A stretch of 64,000 nucleotides of DNA from Phoma sp. XZ068 (GCA_004835665.1 RBKR01000023.1:496001-560000), one strand, 5' to 3'; counted from the stretch's first letter, positions 31,598-42,686 are shown. The notes: generated by a model not told the origin, from the letters alone. Numbers and translations: made by a program.

Positions 31598-31800
31598 TGC
31601 TGGGTGTTTGAAGAGGGGAGGTGTGAAGAGGGAGGTGCAGAGTATGGAAGCGTAAGCAGAAGGAGCGGGTGCCTGCGTTAGCGTGATGGGCTTACCCGTG
31701 ATGCCTATTTGAAAATAGCCATTCGTCACTTGTCGCACTGGTGCCTGTCATAGCATTTCGTTGTTGAGTATTACGATTACGATTTCGAAGCCGAGGCTGT

Positions 31801-32923
31801 CTAGTTCTTGCCTTCACCTCCCTCGCCGTTCTTTTCTAGGTAGTCCTTAATGCTGAACATGCCGGTACCTCTTTCGAGTGGCTTCGCTTGGTCGGGACTG
31901 TGCTTCCAACCGATCATGTAGATTAAGCGGAACGTGGCAGGAAGCGTGCCGTCTTCGTTGCCGTGCAGCTCTCTGTAGATGGCATCTGCAGCCAGAAGCA
32001 CGTCTCTTTGTATGCCACCCTTCTCGCGAGCCAGAACAGCATTGGATTCTCCCATGGCCTGCAAGTCTTTCATGAGGGCGAACGTGTCGGGATAGTCGAC
32101 GATGATATCGTCAACATCGACGGTGAGGAGGTTGAAGCCTGCTTTTTGCAGCAGACCACCCACGTCCTTGACGTCTGCCAGTGGTGAAGTGTGGGTGGCG
32201 ACACCACCGCGGCGGTCCTGCTCTGCCAGCTGCAAGGAGGTGCGAAGCTCGTACAAGCTGTCACCCCCCATCATGACTGAGATGAAGGGGCTGTCAGGCT
32301 TGAGGATGTTGTTTACTTGGGCCAGGACGGAGGGCAGGTCGTTGATCCAGTGCAAGCTCATGCTGCTGAAGACAGCATCGAACGTGTTCGCCTGGTAGGG
32401 AAGAAGCTCGGAAGTTGGCAGGACGTCCCTGATGATTTCAATCTCGCTGTTGAAGGGCAGGTCGGCATCGCGGTGTAGGAGGGTTGCAGAGGATTCTGCA
32501 GATGTGATTTTGCCCACACGCTTTGACCGTGGCCCTTTTTCAGGCTCTTCTGGAGACGGCAGGGTGAGAGCGTGGGCGACGTTGCATGCATTTGCGCCCA
32601 GGTCGAGGACGTGCGGGAAGTGGCGGTTGATGTCCTGTGTGTAATCAGTATGGACTTGGAGGTGGGAAGGAGATACGCACGAGTACTCGCTCGCACAAGC
32701 GCGAGGCCACTTCGTCTCTCAGATAGTCGACGCTCCTGCTCGTCTCGACGTCTGCGGCGGCTCGTTCCTTCTGCATCCACTTGTGCTGGTTGCTGAAGAT
32801 CTCCATGGTGGGAGCTCCTGGGGCCTGGACGGCATAGCAGCGAATTGCGCGGAGTGGCAGAGCTCGCGTCAGTGCTCGCCGTGTCAGGGGTGGTATAAAG
32901 GCTCGAATTGATAGTGTGTTCAT
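31801..32923 (-). CDS. NDUFAF5: NDUFAF5-like complex I assembly factor (SAM-dependent enzyme)
   Basis: Exons 32923-32681 and 32634-31801 with a 46-bp intron encode 358 aa. Residues 1-37 form a basic, acid-free mitochondrial presequence (MNTLSIRAFIPPLTRRALTR). The family start FSNQHKWMQKERAA and VDYLRDEVASRLCERV precede SAM motif I (VLDLGANACNVAHAL), and FDAVFSSMSLHWINDLPSVLAQV follows as in class I methyltransferases. Mammalian NDUFAF5 hydroxylates an Arg of NDUFS7 early in complex I assembly, and the same matrix role is inferred here. Shared-promoter partner: dynactin p62, divergent, across a minisatellite. Confidence 0.9.
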
Positions 32924-33121
32924 TTTGGAGGCTGCCGACCCGGGTGGGAGGCGCAATTGCTGGAAGGCGAGTGAGGGTGAAGTTATTAGAGCTACGTCAA
33001 GACTTGAGATGGTTGCTGTTGACATGCCCGACATTTGGCCGAACATGGAGCTGCCATCAACAGACACCCCCGCGGCGACGCCCACACGGCCACAGGAAGA
33101 GGAGGGGACCGGGACACACAG

Positions 33122-33257
33122 CACGGCGATATTGGAGGCCGATAGTCACAGCCAGCACGTCGATATTGGAGGCCGACAGTCAGAGCCAGCACGGCGATAT
33201 TGGAGGCCGATAGCCACAGCCAGCACGTCGATATTGGAGGCCGATAGTCACAGCCAA
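33122..33257. repeat. 34-bp minisatellite, 4 tandem units, abutting the dynactin start codon
   Basis: GATATTGGAGGCCGA recurs at 33128, 33162, 33196 and 33230, giving an exact 34-bp period. Units alternate between CGGC and CGTC just before that core, so the array also has a 68-bp higher-order pattern. The last unit runs up to the ATG at 33259. It lies between the divergent NDUFAF5 and dynactin p62 starts. There are no unique spacers, so it is not CRISPR-like. Confidence 0.95.
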
Positions 33258-33258
33258 C

Positions 33259-35007
33259 ATGGCACAAGCCTTCCCGTACACATACTACGCCTGCGACTGC
33301 TTCGACAGCAACACGGGCGCCGACGAAGAAGAGCGCGCCTTCAACCCGCGCAGCCCGCGCGCCGACTACGCCCTCTACCCGCTCGAGCACCTGCTGTACT
33401 GCGAGGACTGCCTGCAGATCCGCTGTCCGCGCTGCATCATCGAGGAGACGCTCAACTGGTACTGCCCGAGCTGCCTGTTCGAGGTGCCGAGCTCTGTCGT
33501 GAAGAGCGACGGCAACCGCTGCACGCGCAACTGCTTCAACTGCCCCGTGTGCACCGCCCCGCTGAGCGTCAACTCGGTCGAGCACCCAGAGGCCCCCTCG
33601 GCGACAGGCGGGCCCTACATTCTGGCCTGCGCCTACTGCCACTGGAGCACCGCCGAGACGGGCATCGAGTTTGAGAAGCACACGGGCATCCACACCCAGC
33701 TGTCGCGCCTTGGAAATGGCCAGAAGCCGATTCCGACGCAGAAGGAGCGCGATAAGGAGCGCGAGAGGCGCTTGAAAGAGCTGGACGACCAACGGACCGC
33801 CCGCTACAGCCTGAGGTCGCCATCCGAGCACTCACCGACCACCGACACACCGGCCAGCCGCGACACGCTCAACAGAGATGACCTGTTTGCGAACCTCAGT
33901 GCCTTCTACAAGACACAGATAGACGCACAGACGCCCTCGAACCCCTTTGCTGCCCACGACATCAGCTTCTCCTCGCCGTCGACCTACTCTCGCATCATGA
34001 ACCTCTACTCGACCACCTCCAGAAACAAGAAGCGCGAGAAGCCTCCCCCCATGCGCGAAGCTGCAGCTGAACTCGAAGGCCTGTCCATACACGACCCTGC
34101 ATCAGACACGGCGGCAATCGAGCGACTGAAGAAAGACGGCTGGGCCAGCACATTATCACCCGCCCAGAAGCTCGCCCAGCTCGACCCCCACGTGCAGTTT
34201 GAAGACGACCTGCGTCCTGTTGCTACCTTGCTGTGCACCAAACGCTCAAAACGCTGTCGATCGTGTCGCCACATCCTGTCCAAGCCAGAGTCCAAAATCA
34301 CCTCCACACGCTACAAGATCAAGTTACTAGCCCTCAATCACATCCCCCGCATCAGCATCCGCGCACTGCCCTCTCCCACCTCCCAGCAGCCACTCCCTGT
34401 GGTCTCAGGCCCAGGGTCATCGCAACCACCTCCCTTCAACTACAGCAACCTCCGCCAAGGCATACCCACAAACTTCATCATCCACCTCAGCAACCCCCTC
34501 TTCGACCCCGTCCGCGTCACCCTCGCCACGCCCAGCATCACCCCCGGCAAAGTCCACTCCAAAGTCACTATCCTCTGTCCGCAGTTTGAAATTGGCGCCA
34601 ACACAGATGTCTGGGACGACGCCCTCTCCTCCTCCGCTCCCGTGAACAAAGGGACTGTGGTAGATTCGGACGGCGCCATCGAACCAGGTAAACCCTACGA
34701 CCGCGGGCGTAACTGGACGAGTGTAGTCATTGAAGTCATCCCCGGCTTCCTCGAATCCGTCTCGTCAGGCTTCAACTTTGGCCGGAGCCAGAGCATAGTC
34801 TCAGCTACAGACGAAGGTCCAGACGGCGAGCTCGAGGAGGACGACGATGTAATTGAGATTCCCATCTTCGTGAGACTGGAGTTTGAAGCCGATGTTCATG
34901 CTGAAGAGAGGGGATTGGGTGATTCGAGGGGGGGCAAGGGCGAGAAGGAGAAGAGAGAGGAGGCGTTTTGGACGGTGGTTGGTGCTGGGCGTATAGCTGC
35001 TGTGTGA
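33259..35007 (+). CDS. DCTN4: dynactin subunit p62 (DCTN4 / ropy-2 type)
   Basis: A single exon encodes 582 aa. p62 is part of the pointed-end complex of dynactin, the dynein cofactor for microtubule transport in the cytoplasm. The N-terminal zinc-binding region shows paired cysteines in order: CEDCLQIRCPRC, WYCPSCLFEV, CFNCPVC and CAYCHW. A basic helix (KERDKERERRLKELDDQR) follows, then TLLCTKRSKRCRSCRHILSKPE with another CxxC, and a C-terminal beta-rich half (YKIKLLALNHIPRI, VRVTLATPS). Length and layout match fungal p62. The ATG directly follows a 34-bp minisatellite. Confidence 0.95.
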   Translation: MAQAFPYTYYACDCFDSNTGADEEERAFNPRSPRADYALYPLEHLLYCEDCLQIRCPRCIIEETLNWYCPSCLFEVPSSVVKSDGNRCTRNCFNCPVCTAPLSVNSVEHPEAPSATGGPYILACAYCHWSTAETGIEFEKHTGIHTQLSRLGNGQKPIPTQKERDKERERRLKELDDQRTARYSLRSPSEHSPTTDTPASRDTLNRDDLFANLSAFYKTQIDAQTPSNPFAAHDISFSSPSTYSRIMNLYSTTSRNKKREKPPPMREAAAELEGLSIHDPASDTAAIERLKKDGWASTLSPAQKLAQLDPHVQFEDDLRPVATLLCTKRSKRCRSCRHILSKPESKITSTRYKIKLLALNHIPRISIRALPSPTSQQPLPVVSGPGSSQPPPFNYSNLRQGIPTNFIIHLSNPLFDPVRVTLATPSITPGKVHSKVTILCPQFEIGANTDVWDDALSSSAPVNKGTVVDSDGAIEPGKPYDRGRNWTSVVIEVIPGFLESVSSGFNFGRSQSIVSATDEGPDGELEEDDDVIEIPIFVRLEFEADVHAEERGLGDSRGGKGEKEKREEAFWTVVGAGRIAAV

Positions 35008-35177
35008 TGTCGTTGCCTTTATATTGAATGATACCCGCGGTCTCCGCATGTTTGTCTACCATCTCTCTGTGCACGCGTATGATATGGAATTAGCTGATGT
35101 TATGGATTGATTCTATTATTCTCGAATGCCAAAACACCGAATCGACATCGTGTATCAATTCTATAAATTTTCGAAGT

Positions 35178-36282
35178 CTAATCCTGCCTGGCAGGATCCA
35201 AGTCAATCTTCCCGCAAATCTCATCAATCTCCTTCAACACCTCGGGCGTCAACTTCTCCAACACCGCCAACGCCTTACAATTCTCCACCACCTGCTCCGG
35301 CCTCGACGCGCCCGTAATCACCGCCGACACATTCGGATTCTTCAAACACCACGCCAGCGCCAACTGACTCTGCGTCACACCCAGTCTCTCCGCAATGGGC
35401 GTCAACTTCCTCGCCTTCTCAATAATCCGCGTCCAATCACTGTTCCCATACGAATCCCGCATGCTATTAACAAACTTGTCATTCCCCTCTGCGAACCGCG
35501 ATCCCGCGGGCGGCGCATCAGGAGAGTCGTTGTACTTGCCACTCAGGAGGCCGAAATTCAGGGGCGAGAAAGTCGTCAGTCCGATTCCAAAGCGAGTGTA
35601 AAGGCGCTGGAATTCGCCCTCGACCTTCTTCCGCGTGATGAGGTTGTACATGGGCTGTTCGACGATGGGGCCGATGAGACCGAGTTGCTTTGCGATGCCT
35701 GCTGCTTCTGCGATTTCGTCGGCGCTCCATTCGCTGGTGCCCCAGTAGAGGGCCCAGCCCTTTGTTTCGATGACGTGGTTGAATGCGCGGACTGTTTCTT
35801 CCATTGGGGTGAGGCGGTCGGGACGGTGTGCGTAGACGACGTCGACGTATTCGAGGTCGAGGCGCTTGAGCGAGGCGCGGAGGCCCTCGATGATGTGTTT
35901 GCGTGAGAGACCGTGGTTGTTTACTAGGACTTCGCCGTTTGCGCCGCCCCAGTTTAGCTTGGTCGTGATGACGATGTCGTTGCGGTTCCAGTTGTACTTC
36001 TTGATGGCTTGGCCCATGACGACTTCGGATTGCCCGGCTGCGTAGCTTTCGGCTGTGTCGAAGAAGTTGATGCCGCAGTCGTAGGCTTGCTTCATGCATG
36101 AGAAGGTGAGTTCTGGGGGAATTAGTATGACCGAGGAATTGATTCGAATGCGTTGCGGTACCATTCTCGACGTGTCCGCCGAATGTCAGCCATCCTCCCA
36201 GTCCCAGCACCGAGACGTGCAGTCCTGAGTTTCCCAGGCGGCGGTACTGCATGCCCGTCTTTCTCGGTTCTTCCCACGCCAT
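35178..36282 (-). CDS. aldo-keto reductase of the potassium-channel beta-subunit type (AKR6-like)
   Basis: Exons 36282-36162 and 36112-35178 with a 49-bp intron encode 351 aa. This is a full TIM-barrel aldo-keto reductase that should use NADPH. The catalytic tetrad is visible as D59 and Y64 (FFDTAESYAAGQSE), K92 (VITTKLNW) and H136 (VVYAHRPD). Family landmarks are GLGGWLTFGGHV, YWGTSEWSADEI, PIVEQPMYNLI, the cofactor loop FSPLNFGLLSGKYN, and SAVITGASRPEQVVEN near the C-terminus. This arrangement is closest to Kv-beta-like fungal reductases. The substrate is unknown. It converges with dynactin p62, 170 bp apart. Confidence 0.93.
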
Positions 36283-37049
36283 TATGAAGTATCAAGAGTC
36301 TAAACGTGAAATGTAAAGATTGTCGAAGAAGTGAGCGTGATCAGTAGTAAAATGAAGATAGATTCAAGAACGAGCTTCGAATTCCACAAACGAAGGGAGA
36401 AGAACCACTACACTACAACATGACACACCCATTCCAAACTCCACCCAAAAAAATTGTTGATCAACAATGCCCCTCCACTAGAGTCCAGTAATTACCCCTC
36501 CACGCCGCCCTTCTCCCAGGAGTCACAACCACCGAGGGCGGCCCCCGCCGTCGGGTCGTCAACAATTCCCATTCCATCGACCACCGCTGCACGTCCGGTT
36601 AACCAATCCCGAACGCCTCGCGCCACACGCCGCTAGCCTCGCTAACGCCAGCCAGCGGAGAACTGACGGAGAACAATCCCGACGCGGCGCAGACCCTGGA
36701 CCCACGTGCGCCGGTGCCTGGAAAGCGATTGCAGCAACGGCGGAAGAGAGAACAGGCCAGCGATGATGTGATTTCACCCCAGAATGACGATTCCCCAGGT
36801 TTCCACTTTTTCGTGTGGATTTGGGTGGGAAGTGGGGCGCGGATGCATGGAAGCGGCGCTATCTGGACGACACACGATATGGGCGATGGAAAAAGTGGAA
36901 ATAGTAGAGTGAGAGTTCGGACGGGTCCGATGGATAATATTAATTACTGACATGTGTTGGACTATGTGGATAGGATATGGATATCTAGAACAGCAAATCG
37001 AACACGGGTGATTGGACTAGAGAGATAGAGGAGGTAGGTTGCGAGCAGA
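36283..37049. other. intergenic region, reductase promoter and MFS 3' side
   Basis: Short ORFs only. The region holds the promoter of the aldo-keto reductase (minus) and the 3' UTR of the MFS gene (minus). No repeats or RNA genes are seen. Confidence 0.4.
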
Positions 37050-38690
37050 CTAAACGGCAAACCTGAAATCCAATCTCTTGTTTCCTTCGGCCTCGCGCGC
37101 AACAACGTCAGCCTGGTACAGAGCCTTCTCTTCCGAGTTCATTTGGCTCCACTTAGCCTCCTTCTTCTTGTTCAAGCGTACCAGCATTTGTCGCTGCAGC
37201 ACCATGACGACGCAGCTCAGCGCGCAGATAGACACCAACACCGTGTTGCCCGTCTTGTAGTATGGACCGTCCCACTTCCTGTAGATCTGCGAACTGATCA
37301 ACGAGCCAATCTGCACAATCACGTTGTACGTGGCGGCCGTGATCGCGCGCTTTTTCACGTCGAAGGTGTTTTCCGAGATCCACGATGAGACGAGCGGGTG
37401 GAAGTACGGGTATCCTGAGACCAGCGTGATGAGCGTGAAACGGCCCCACTCGCGGCCGCCGTCGGGAATCGTCAGGAGCGCGATGAGCAGCGGCATGATC
37501 CAGAATTCACCAAAGACAATGTGCATGGTGCGCTCGTTGAAGTAGTCGGAGCTGTATGCGAGTGTCAACATGGTGATGATCTGCAGGAACGCCGACGGGA
37601 TGGTGAGCATGTTCGAGTTGAAGGTCGAGAAGCCGAGACGCTTGAGAGTGAGGGTCAGGTAGCCCTGGACAGGGGAGGCAGGGATGTAGGCGATCAGGCC
37701 GATGAAGTAGAGTCCCCACATGGATGGATCCTTCCAGGCTTCCCAGATGTCCTTGAAGGTGGCGGGCTCCTTGAGGGCAGTGAGTCCCTTGGCCGGGTCA
37801 TCGCGGAGGATGCGGTTGACCATGATGACCTCCTCGCGCTCGGTGTAGTAGCCCTTGGGCCAGAGGACGTTCTTGGTGTCGGTTGGCGAAGCAGGCAGAT
37901 ACAGGTACGAGATACCCGCGATGACAGCCGTCAGAAGGCCTTCAAGCAGGAACAGCCAGAACCAACCTGGCTTTCCGCCAATTCCGCGCATCTCGAGAAT
38001 TCCAGCAGCCAGCAGAGCGGAAATGACACGCGCGACGTTCAGGGTGGACCAGAAAACCGCCAGGCGCACAGCCAGCTCCTTGGACTTGTAGAAGTAGGTC
38101 GCGAAGAGGATAACACCGGGAATGAAACCACCCTCAAAGAGTCCAATGAAAGCGCGGCCAAGGTAGAACGACGTGCGGTCGTGCATCCAAGCCTGCGCCC
38201 AGGACACAGTCGACCAGCCCATCATCATGGTCGGGAGGACCCATTTGAAACCAAAGCGCTTGGTGAGGAATTGAACGGGGAATTCAGCCGCAAGGAAACA
38301 GACAAGCTGGATAGTAGTTCCATTGTTGTAGTCGTCGGTGGTCAGTTTGAGATCCTTGAGAAGGTTGTCCGCAAGCGCGTTGGAAAGGTTACCACGGTCA
38401 AGCTACATTTATTAGTATATGCACGTGGAGTAGGTTTGATCAAATCATACCTGCAGACCAAACATCATGAGACACAACCACGGAAGCAGCTTCAAATCGG
38501 TCTTCCAGACCACGCGGCGCTCTTCCTCGACAGTCCATGATGCGGTGGGGTCGAAGCGGTGTTTTCCCTCGTAGGAATCGTGCGGTGGGACGATGTCGGC
38601 AAGCTCCTGCCTACCGACCGCAGTCGGGGCCTTGAGGGAGCCATTGTCCTCGCTGATGCGCGACCGGATGGCTTCGATATCGTTGCCCAT
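37050..38690 (-). CDS. MFS anion permease, allantoate (Dal5)-family
   Basis: Exons 38690-38451 and 38402-37050 with a 48-bp intron encode 530 aa. The protein has about 12 membrane segments. Signatures include WLCLMMFGLQ followed by LDRGNLSNA in TM1, LGRAFIGLFEGGFIPGVILF, RLAVFWSTLNVARVISALLAAGI and GWFWLFLLEGLLTAVIAG. These are typical of fungal anion:cation symporters of the allantoate/nicotinate/sulfonate permease group. It sits head-to-head with a TauD-type dioxygenase, which favours an organic sulfonate as substrate (inference). The start is the first ATG, at 38690. Confidence 0.92.
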
Positions 38691-39300
38691 CTTGTCCTTG
38701 GATAAATCTTGAACGCTTGAAAATTGACCTGTCGTTGAAACAAAGATGCCCAAGCCCTAGATATATGCAATACTAAGGTTCGAGGCGTCAATGTCGCAAT
38801 TGACGTGGATTTGCGCGACATCACCCACTTGTTCAACAACAGTAGCACGGCCGCCAGCCGAGGTGAGTTTCCCGCCATGCAGATACGGTAACAACGGTGA
38901 CTTTACCCAGTCTGCGGGGCTTTGCCGCAAGCTCATTTCATGTGCCGGAAGCGGTCAGCCGAACGCACCATTGGACGATACCCTTGTCGGCCCTACGTGC
39001 GGCACTTGCTCGATCGTCGTCTCGTTTTGGCCCCATAGCCGATGACGTGCTTGCCGAAGCAGAGTCAGCGTTTGGACTGGCATCGAATGATGCGCGCTTT
39101 TGAATCGACATAAGATGTTCCAGGCGCCAGGTGCCTGTCTGGCTTAACATTCGGCTCCTTCCATATTCGAGTCTAACTGCCTTGGGTGACCCTCGTACAC
39201 ATTACTCTGTTAAGCGTCGTCGCTGAATTGCATATCTCCGGGTCAGCAATATATTCCTGCAATTGCGAAAGACGCCACTATCATCCATCTATCATTCACA
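38691..39300. promoter_or_regulatory. shared promoter region of the MFS permease and TauD dioxygenase
   Basis: A 610-bp divergent intergenic stretch. A joint regulator is plausible, for example a CYS3/MetR-type bZIP if the pair serves sulfur acquisition, but I cannot identify a specific binding site with confidence. Confidence 0.4.
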
Positions 39301-40500
39301 ATGCCTTCGGTCAAGAGAGCTCGCCAGGGTGACGAGTCGAGTATCATTGGCGGTCATGAAACTGCGAGATCGAGACTGTCGAAGCCGCTGGTATACTCCG
39401 GCTCATTGGACAGCTTCAAGCACCAGGACTCAACTCCTGTCATTGGGAGGGAATATGAAGGCCTTCAAGTCAGGGACCTGTTAAAATGGGGTGACGAGAT
39501 GATTAGGGATCTGGCCATCACCAGTATGCACATTATTATTCCCATCACATTTTGTGTCTGACCTCTCCATAGTCTCGCAGCGTGGTGTCGTCTTCCTCCG
39601 CGACCAAGATGTAACACCAAACGAGATGAAGGACCTCATGCTCCGTATCACCGAACTCTCAGGCTGCCCTGAATCATCCGGTCTCCATGTGCACCCCCTC
39701 ACCGAAGAAGGCTCAGAACTCGGCGACCAAATCTCCGTCATCAGCAGCGAAAAGCAGAAGAAGGGCGGAGGCCTCACTCACCAGCTCTCCGACGTCAGCC
39801 GTTTTGCCTCTGCAGGATGGCACACTGACATTTCGTTTGAGCCCGTGCCATCGGACTACGCCATGTTGAAGATCCACACACTCCCAGCAACAGGCGGTGA
39901 CACTCTCTGGGCTTCCGGATACGAGATCTACGACCGCTTGTCACCCGCCATCAGAACATTGCTGGAGGGACTGACAGCGACGCACGACGCGAAGTTCTTC
40001 TTGGAGGAGGCAGCGCGATTGGGAAACCCCATCCGAAAGACAATTCGAGGCAACCCATTGAACCAGGGAGAAGGTTTGACAGCCGTGCACCCCGTCATCC
40101 GCACAAACCGTAAGTCATCTTTCATAAATATCACTCCGACAACGTACTAATCCCACCTCCAGCCGTCACAGGATGGAAGTCCGTATACGTCAACAAAGGC
40201 TTCACCAAGCGCATCAACGGCATAACAAAAGACGAGTCCGACCTCCTCCTTGGCTACCTCTTCAACATCCTCACCCAAAATCACGACGCGCAAGTGCGAT
40301 TCAAGTGGCGACCAAACGACCTTGCCATCTGGGACAACCGAAGCATGTGGCACTGCGCGACATACGACTACAGCGACCCCAGAGCTGGCGATCGTGTTTG
40401 CAGTCTTGGAGAGGCGCCGTATCTGGATTTAAGTAGCAAGAGTCGGAAGGAGGACCTGGAGTCGAGAGAGAATGTTCAGGCGGGGTTGGTGATGGCTTAG
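39301..40500 (+). CDS. alpha-ketoglutarate-dependent sulfonate/taurine dioxygenase (TauD/JLP1 type)
   Basis: Exons 39301-39523, 39573-40109 and 40163-40500 with introns of 49 and 53 bp encode 365 aa. Non-heme iron dioxygenases of this family release sulfite from sulfonates using 2-oxoglutarate and oxygen. The 2-His-1-carboxylate iron site is H158 and D160 (GWHTDISFE) with distal H317 (RSMWHCATYDY). R327 or R331 (DPRAGDR) would bind 2-oxoglutarate. The N-terminal GREYEGLQVRDLLK and VSQRGVVFLRDQD blocks fit yeast Jlp1-type enzymes. The neighbouring permease suggests coupled uptake and desulfonation. The exact substrate is not known; some relatives act on herbicides or other acids. Confidence 0.93.
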
Positions 40501-40640
40501 ACGAAAAATTAATGACTTGAGTACGCAGTAAAACGAATTGCCCATGACAGACATAAGTTGCTGATGACGAGATTGAGATGGCCCAGGAATGTCGTTTAAA
40601 GCTGAACAGCGAGCTCATGAAGTGGCGATTGTGACATGCT

Positions 40641-42686
40641 TCAAGTGTGATCCGCAATGTCACTATTGTCCCTCTTCTTCTTCCTTGTCACCATCCCATC
40701 CAACGTCCCCTGACTAGCCTCCCTCTTATGTCCTCCTTTCGTACTCTTCGTTTTTGTCGGCTCCATTTTATGCCCAGCCTTGCTTGTCTTCCCTATATTG
40801 CTAATCTCGGTCTCATTACCCGTGATCTTTTTATTGTCCGCCTTTCCCTTCCTACTTGTCTTGGGGCTCGGAGGTTCCACCACACCGTTCTCTTCATGTC
40901 CGTCGGCATCCTCGTGCTCGACCATGGCGCCTGGCGGACCCTTCTTACCCTCAGTAGGCCCTTCCGCTTTGTCATCGAAGAGCTTGCGCCACGTGCCGTC
41001 GAGGACTTTCGGGTCGTTGCCATAGAGCCCGATGTGATACGCGTTCTTCACACCATCGATGCAGATTTCCCTCTGCGTGGGGAAGTCGAACATCGGTTTT
41101 GGATATGCTTTTTTGCCATCGACCTCTGCCTCGCTGCCATCGCCCTTGATGACGCATCCCCACTTCTTCTGGTCCGCAATCGGCGCTTTCCACGGTTCGT
41201 AGATGTATTTCGGTGGGTACTTCTCTAACTCTGGTACAAACTTCTTCACGAAGTTACCCTCTTTATCCCACTTCTGCGGGAACGCGATGGGGGAGTAGCA
41301 CCTGTAGAATTGTGCGTAGAAGGCTGTGCAGCTCAGCCATTGCCAGTTGCCAATGTTACACGCTGCTTCGTGGTCGATTAGCCACTCTTCGAAGACTTCC
41401 GCGCCCCGCTCCCAATCGACATAGCACCCGCCGCGCGTGAGGAAGCAAGCCACGGCGTGCCGGCCCAAGTGGTGGATCCAGCCTTCGTACTTGAGTTGGC
41501 GCATAAGCGCGTCGATCCAAGGGAATCCAGTGCGGCCTTCGCGCCAGCGCTGGAAGTATATTTCAGCCTGTGCATTATCGACGAGATATTCGCCCGTGAC
41601 CAAGCCTGATGATGTGTCGATTTTGGACGGCAGGTGCCATGGGATGAAGCGGCAGTGTGAGTTTCTGTAGGTTTGACCAAACGAGTAGCCGAGCGAGGCT
41701 TGAGCGCCAAAGTACATGTCGCGGAATAGCAATTGGCCTGTAAGACTGGTTGGTGGTTGAGATGCGTGGCCTTTGTAGTTGTCGACCACGTCCTGACATC
41801 GCCAGTAGAACTCTCGACAACTGAGGGAACCAAAGTGCATGTGCGGAGATAGGAGTGTCGTGGCTTGCGGTTCAAAAGCTGTTGGAGCGGTCTTCGGCTT
41901 CTCAAAAGTTGCGGTGTAGTCCTCGTTCGCAATGATTTCGTCGAGCATCTTCAGCGCTATTGTTTCGCCGCCTCGATGCTGTGTCGTCGCAGGCTTAAGA
42001 CCCAATTCCTCCATCGTCGGCACTGCGAAGTCACCTTTCGGTCCAGCAAGCTTCGCGTAACTCTCCTCCTCGCCGTCTCTTTGAATAGCATTGATATCCG
42101 GCATGCTATCCGGTACCTCTTGTTCAAACTCCAAGCTTGTGTCTCCAGGATCCGGCAGACTCGTCGGAGGAGCAATCGGCCTAGGAATATCTCCAATCTT
42201 CTTCCCGGCGGCCTGCACTTGAGAAATACTCATCGTCGGCTTCCCATGGTTCTGCTTGACCAGCTCATCCGGATCATACAGCGTGCGTCCATACCTAACC
42301 ACAACCTCCACACCCGCCTCTTTCGCCAGCGCCATCACCTTCTGGTCCCTTTCGCGGCCATAAGCATCCGTATCCTTTTCAAACACCAGATGCGTGATCT
42401 TCCATTGCTTGAACAGCTTCGGGAACAGCGTCTGCGGTGCCTCTCTGATCAGTAAGAGTTTCGACTTGGGATTGAGCTTGGTAATGGAACGGCTTAGGTC
42501 GGCCTGGCAGTCTAGTAGGTATTGCCAGCGGTTTGGACCGACGCGGGCGCGGTAGACGTAGTGAGGATCCCACGTCCAGATTGGGTACAGACATTCTGGT
42601 TTCAAGTCCAGTGCTGCTTTCAGCGCAGGAGAGTCGTGGAGGCGTAGGTCGGTGCGGAACCAGTATATCACTCGTGGTTTTGTCAT
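40641..42686 (-). CDS. cryptochrome/(6-4) photolyase family flavoprotein
   Basis: A single exon encodes 681 aa. The N-terminal photolyase domain (residues about 4-135) begins VIYWFRTDLRLHDSPAL and binds the antenna cofactor. The FAD domain shows LLSPHMHFGSLSCREFYW, GRTGFPWIDALMRQLKYEGWIHHLGRHAVACFLTRG and WQWLSCTAFYAQFYRCYSP. The HHLGRH motif carries the His pair used by (6-4) photolyases and animal-type cryptochromes, unlike CPD class I enzymes. A Lys-rich C-terminal tail of about 120 residues ending near TRKKKRD would serve as a nuclear signal. DNA repair, light sensing or both are possible; sequence alone does not decide. It converges with the TauD gene. Confidence 0.93.
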   Translation of the reverse strand: MTKPRVIYWFRTDLRLHDSPALKAALDLKPECLYPIWTWDPHYVYRARVGPNRWQYLLDCQADLSRSITKLNPKSKLLLIREAPQTLFPKLFKQWKITHLVFEKDTDAYGRERDQKVMALAKEAGVEVVVRYGRTLYDPDELVKQNHGKPTMSISQVQAAGKKIGDIPRPIAPPTSLPDPGDTSLEFEQEVPDSMPDINAIQRDGEEESYAKLAGPKGDFAVPTMEELGLKPATTQHRGGETIALKMLDEIIANEDYTATFEKPKTAPTAFEPQATTLLSPHMHFGSLSCREFYWRCQDVVDNYKGHASQPPTSLTGQLLFRDMYFGAQASLGYSFGQTYRNSHCRFIPWHLPSKIDTSSGLVTGEYLVDNAQAEIYFQRWREGRTGFPWIDALMRQLKYEGWIHHLGRHAVACFLTRGGCYVDWERGAEVFEEWLIDHEAACNIGNWQWLSCTAFYAQFYRCYSPIAFPQKWDKEGNFVKKFVPELEKYPPKYIYEPWKAPIADQKKWGCVIKGDGSEAEVDGKKAYPKPMFDFPTQREICIDGVKNAYHIGLYGNDPKVLDGTWRKLFDDKAEGPTEGKKGPPGAMVEHEDADGHEENGVVEPPSPKTSRKGKADNKKITGNETEISNIGKTSKAGHKMEPTKTKSTKGGHKREASQGTLDGMVTRKKKRDNSDIADHT

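Noticed and set aside
33122..33257. Regularly spaced repeats resembling a CRISPR array
   Set aside because: The units are directly contiguous with no variable spacers, and the genome is eukaryotic. It is a minisatellite.
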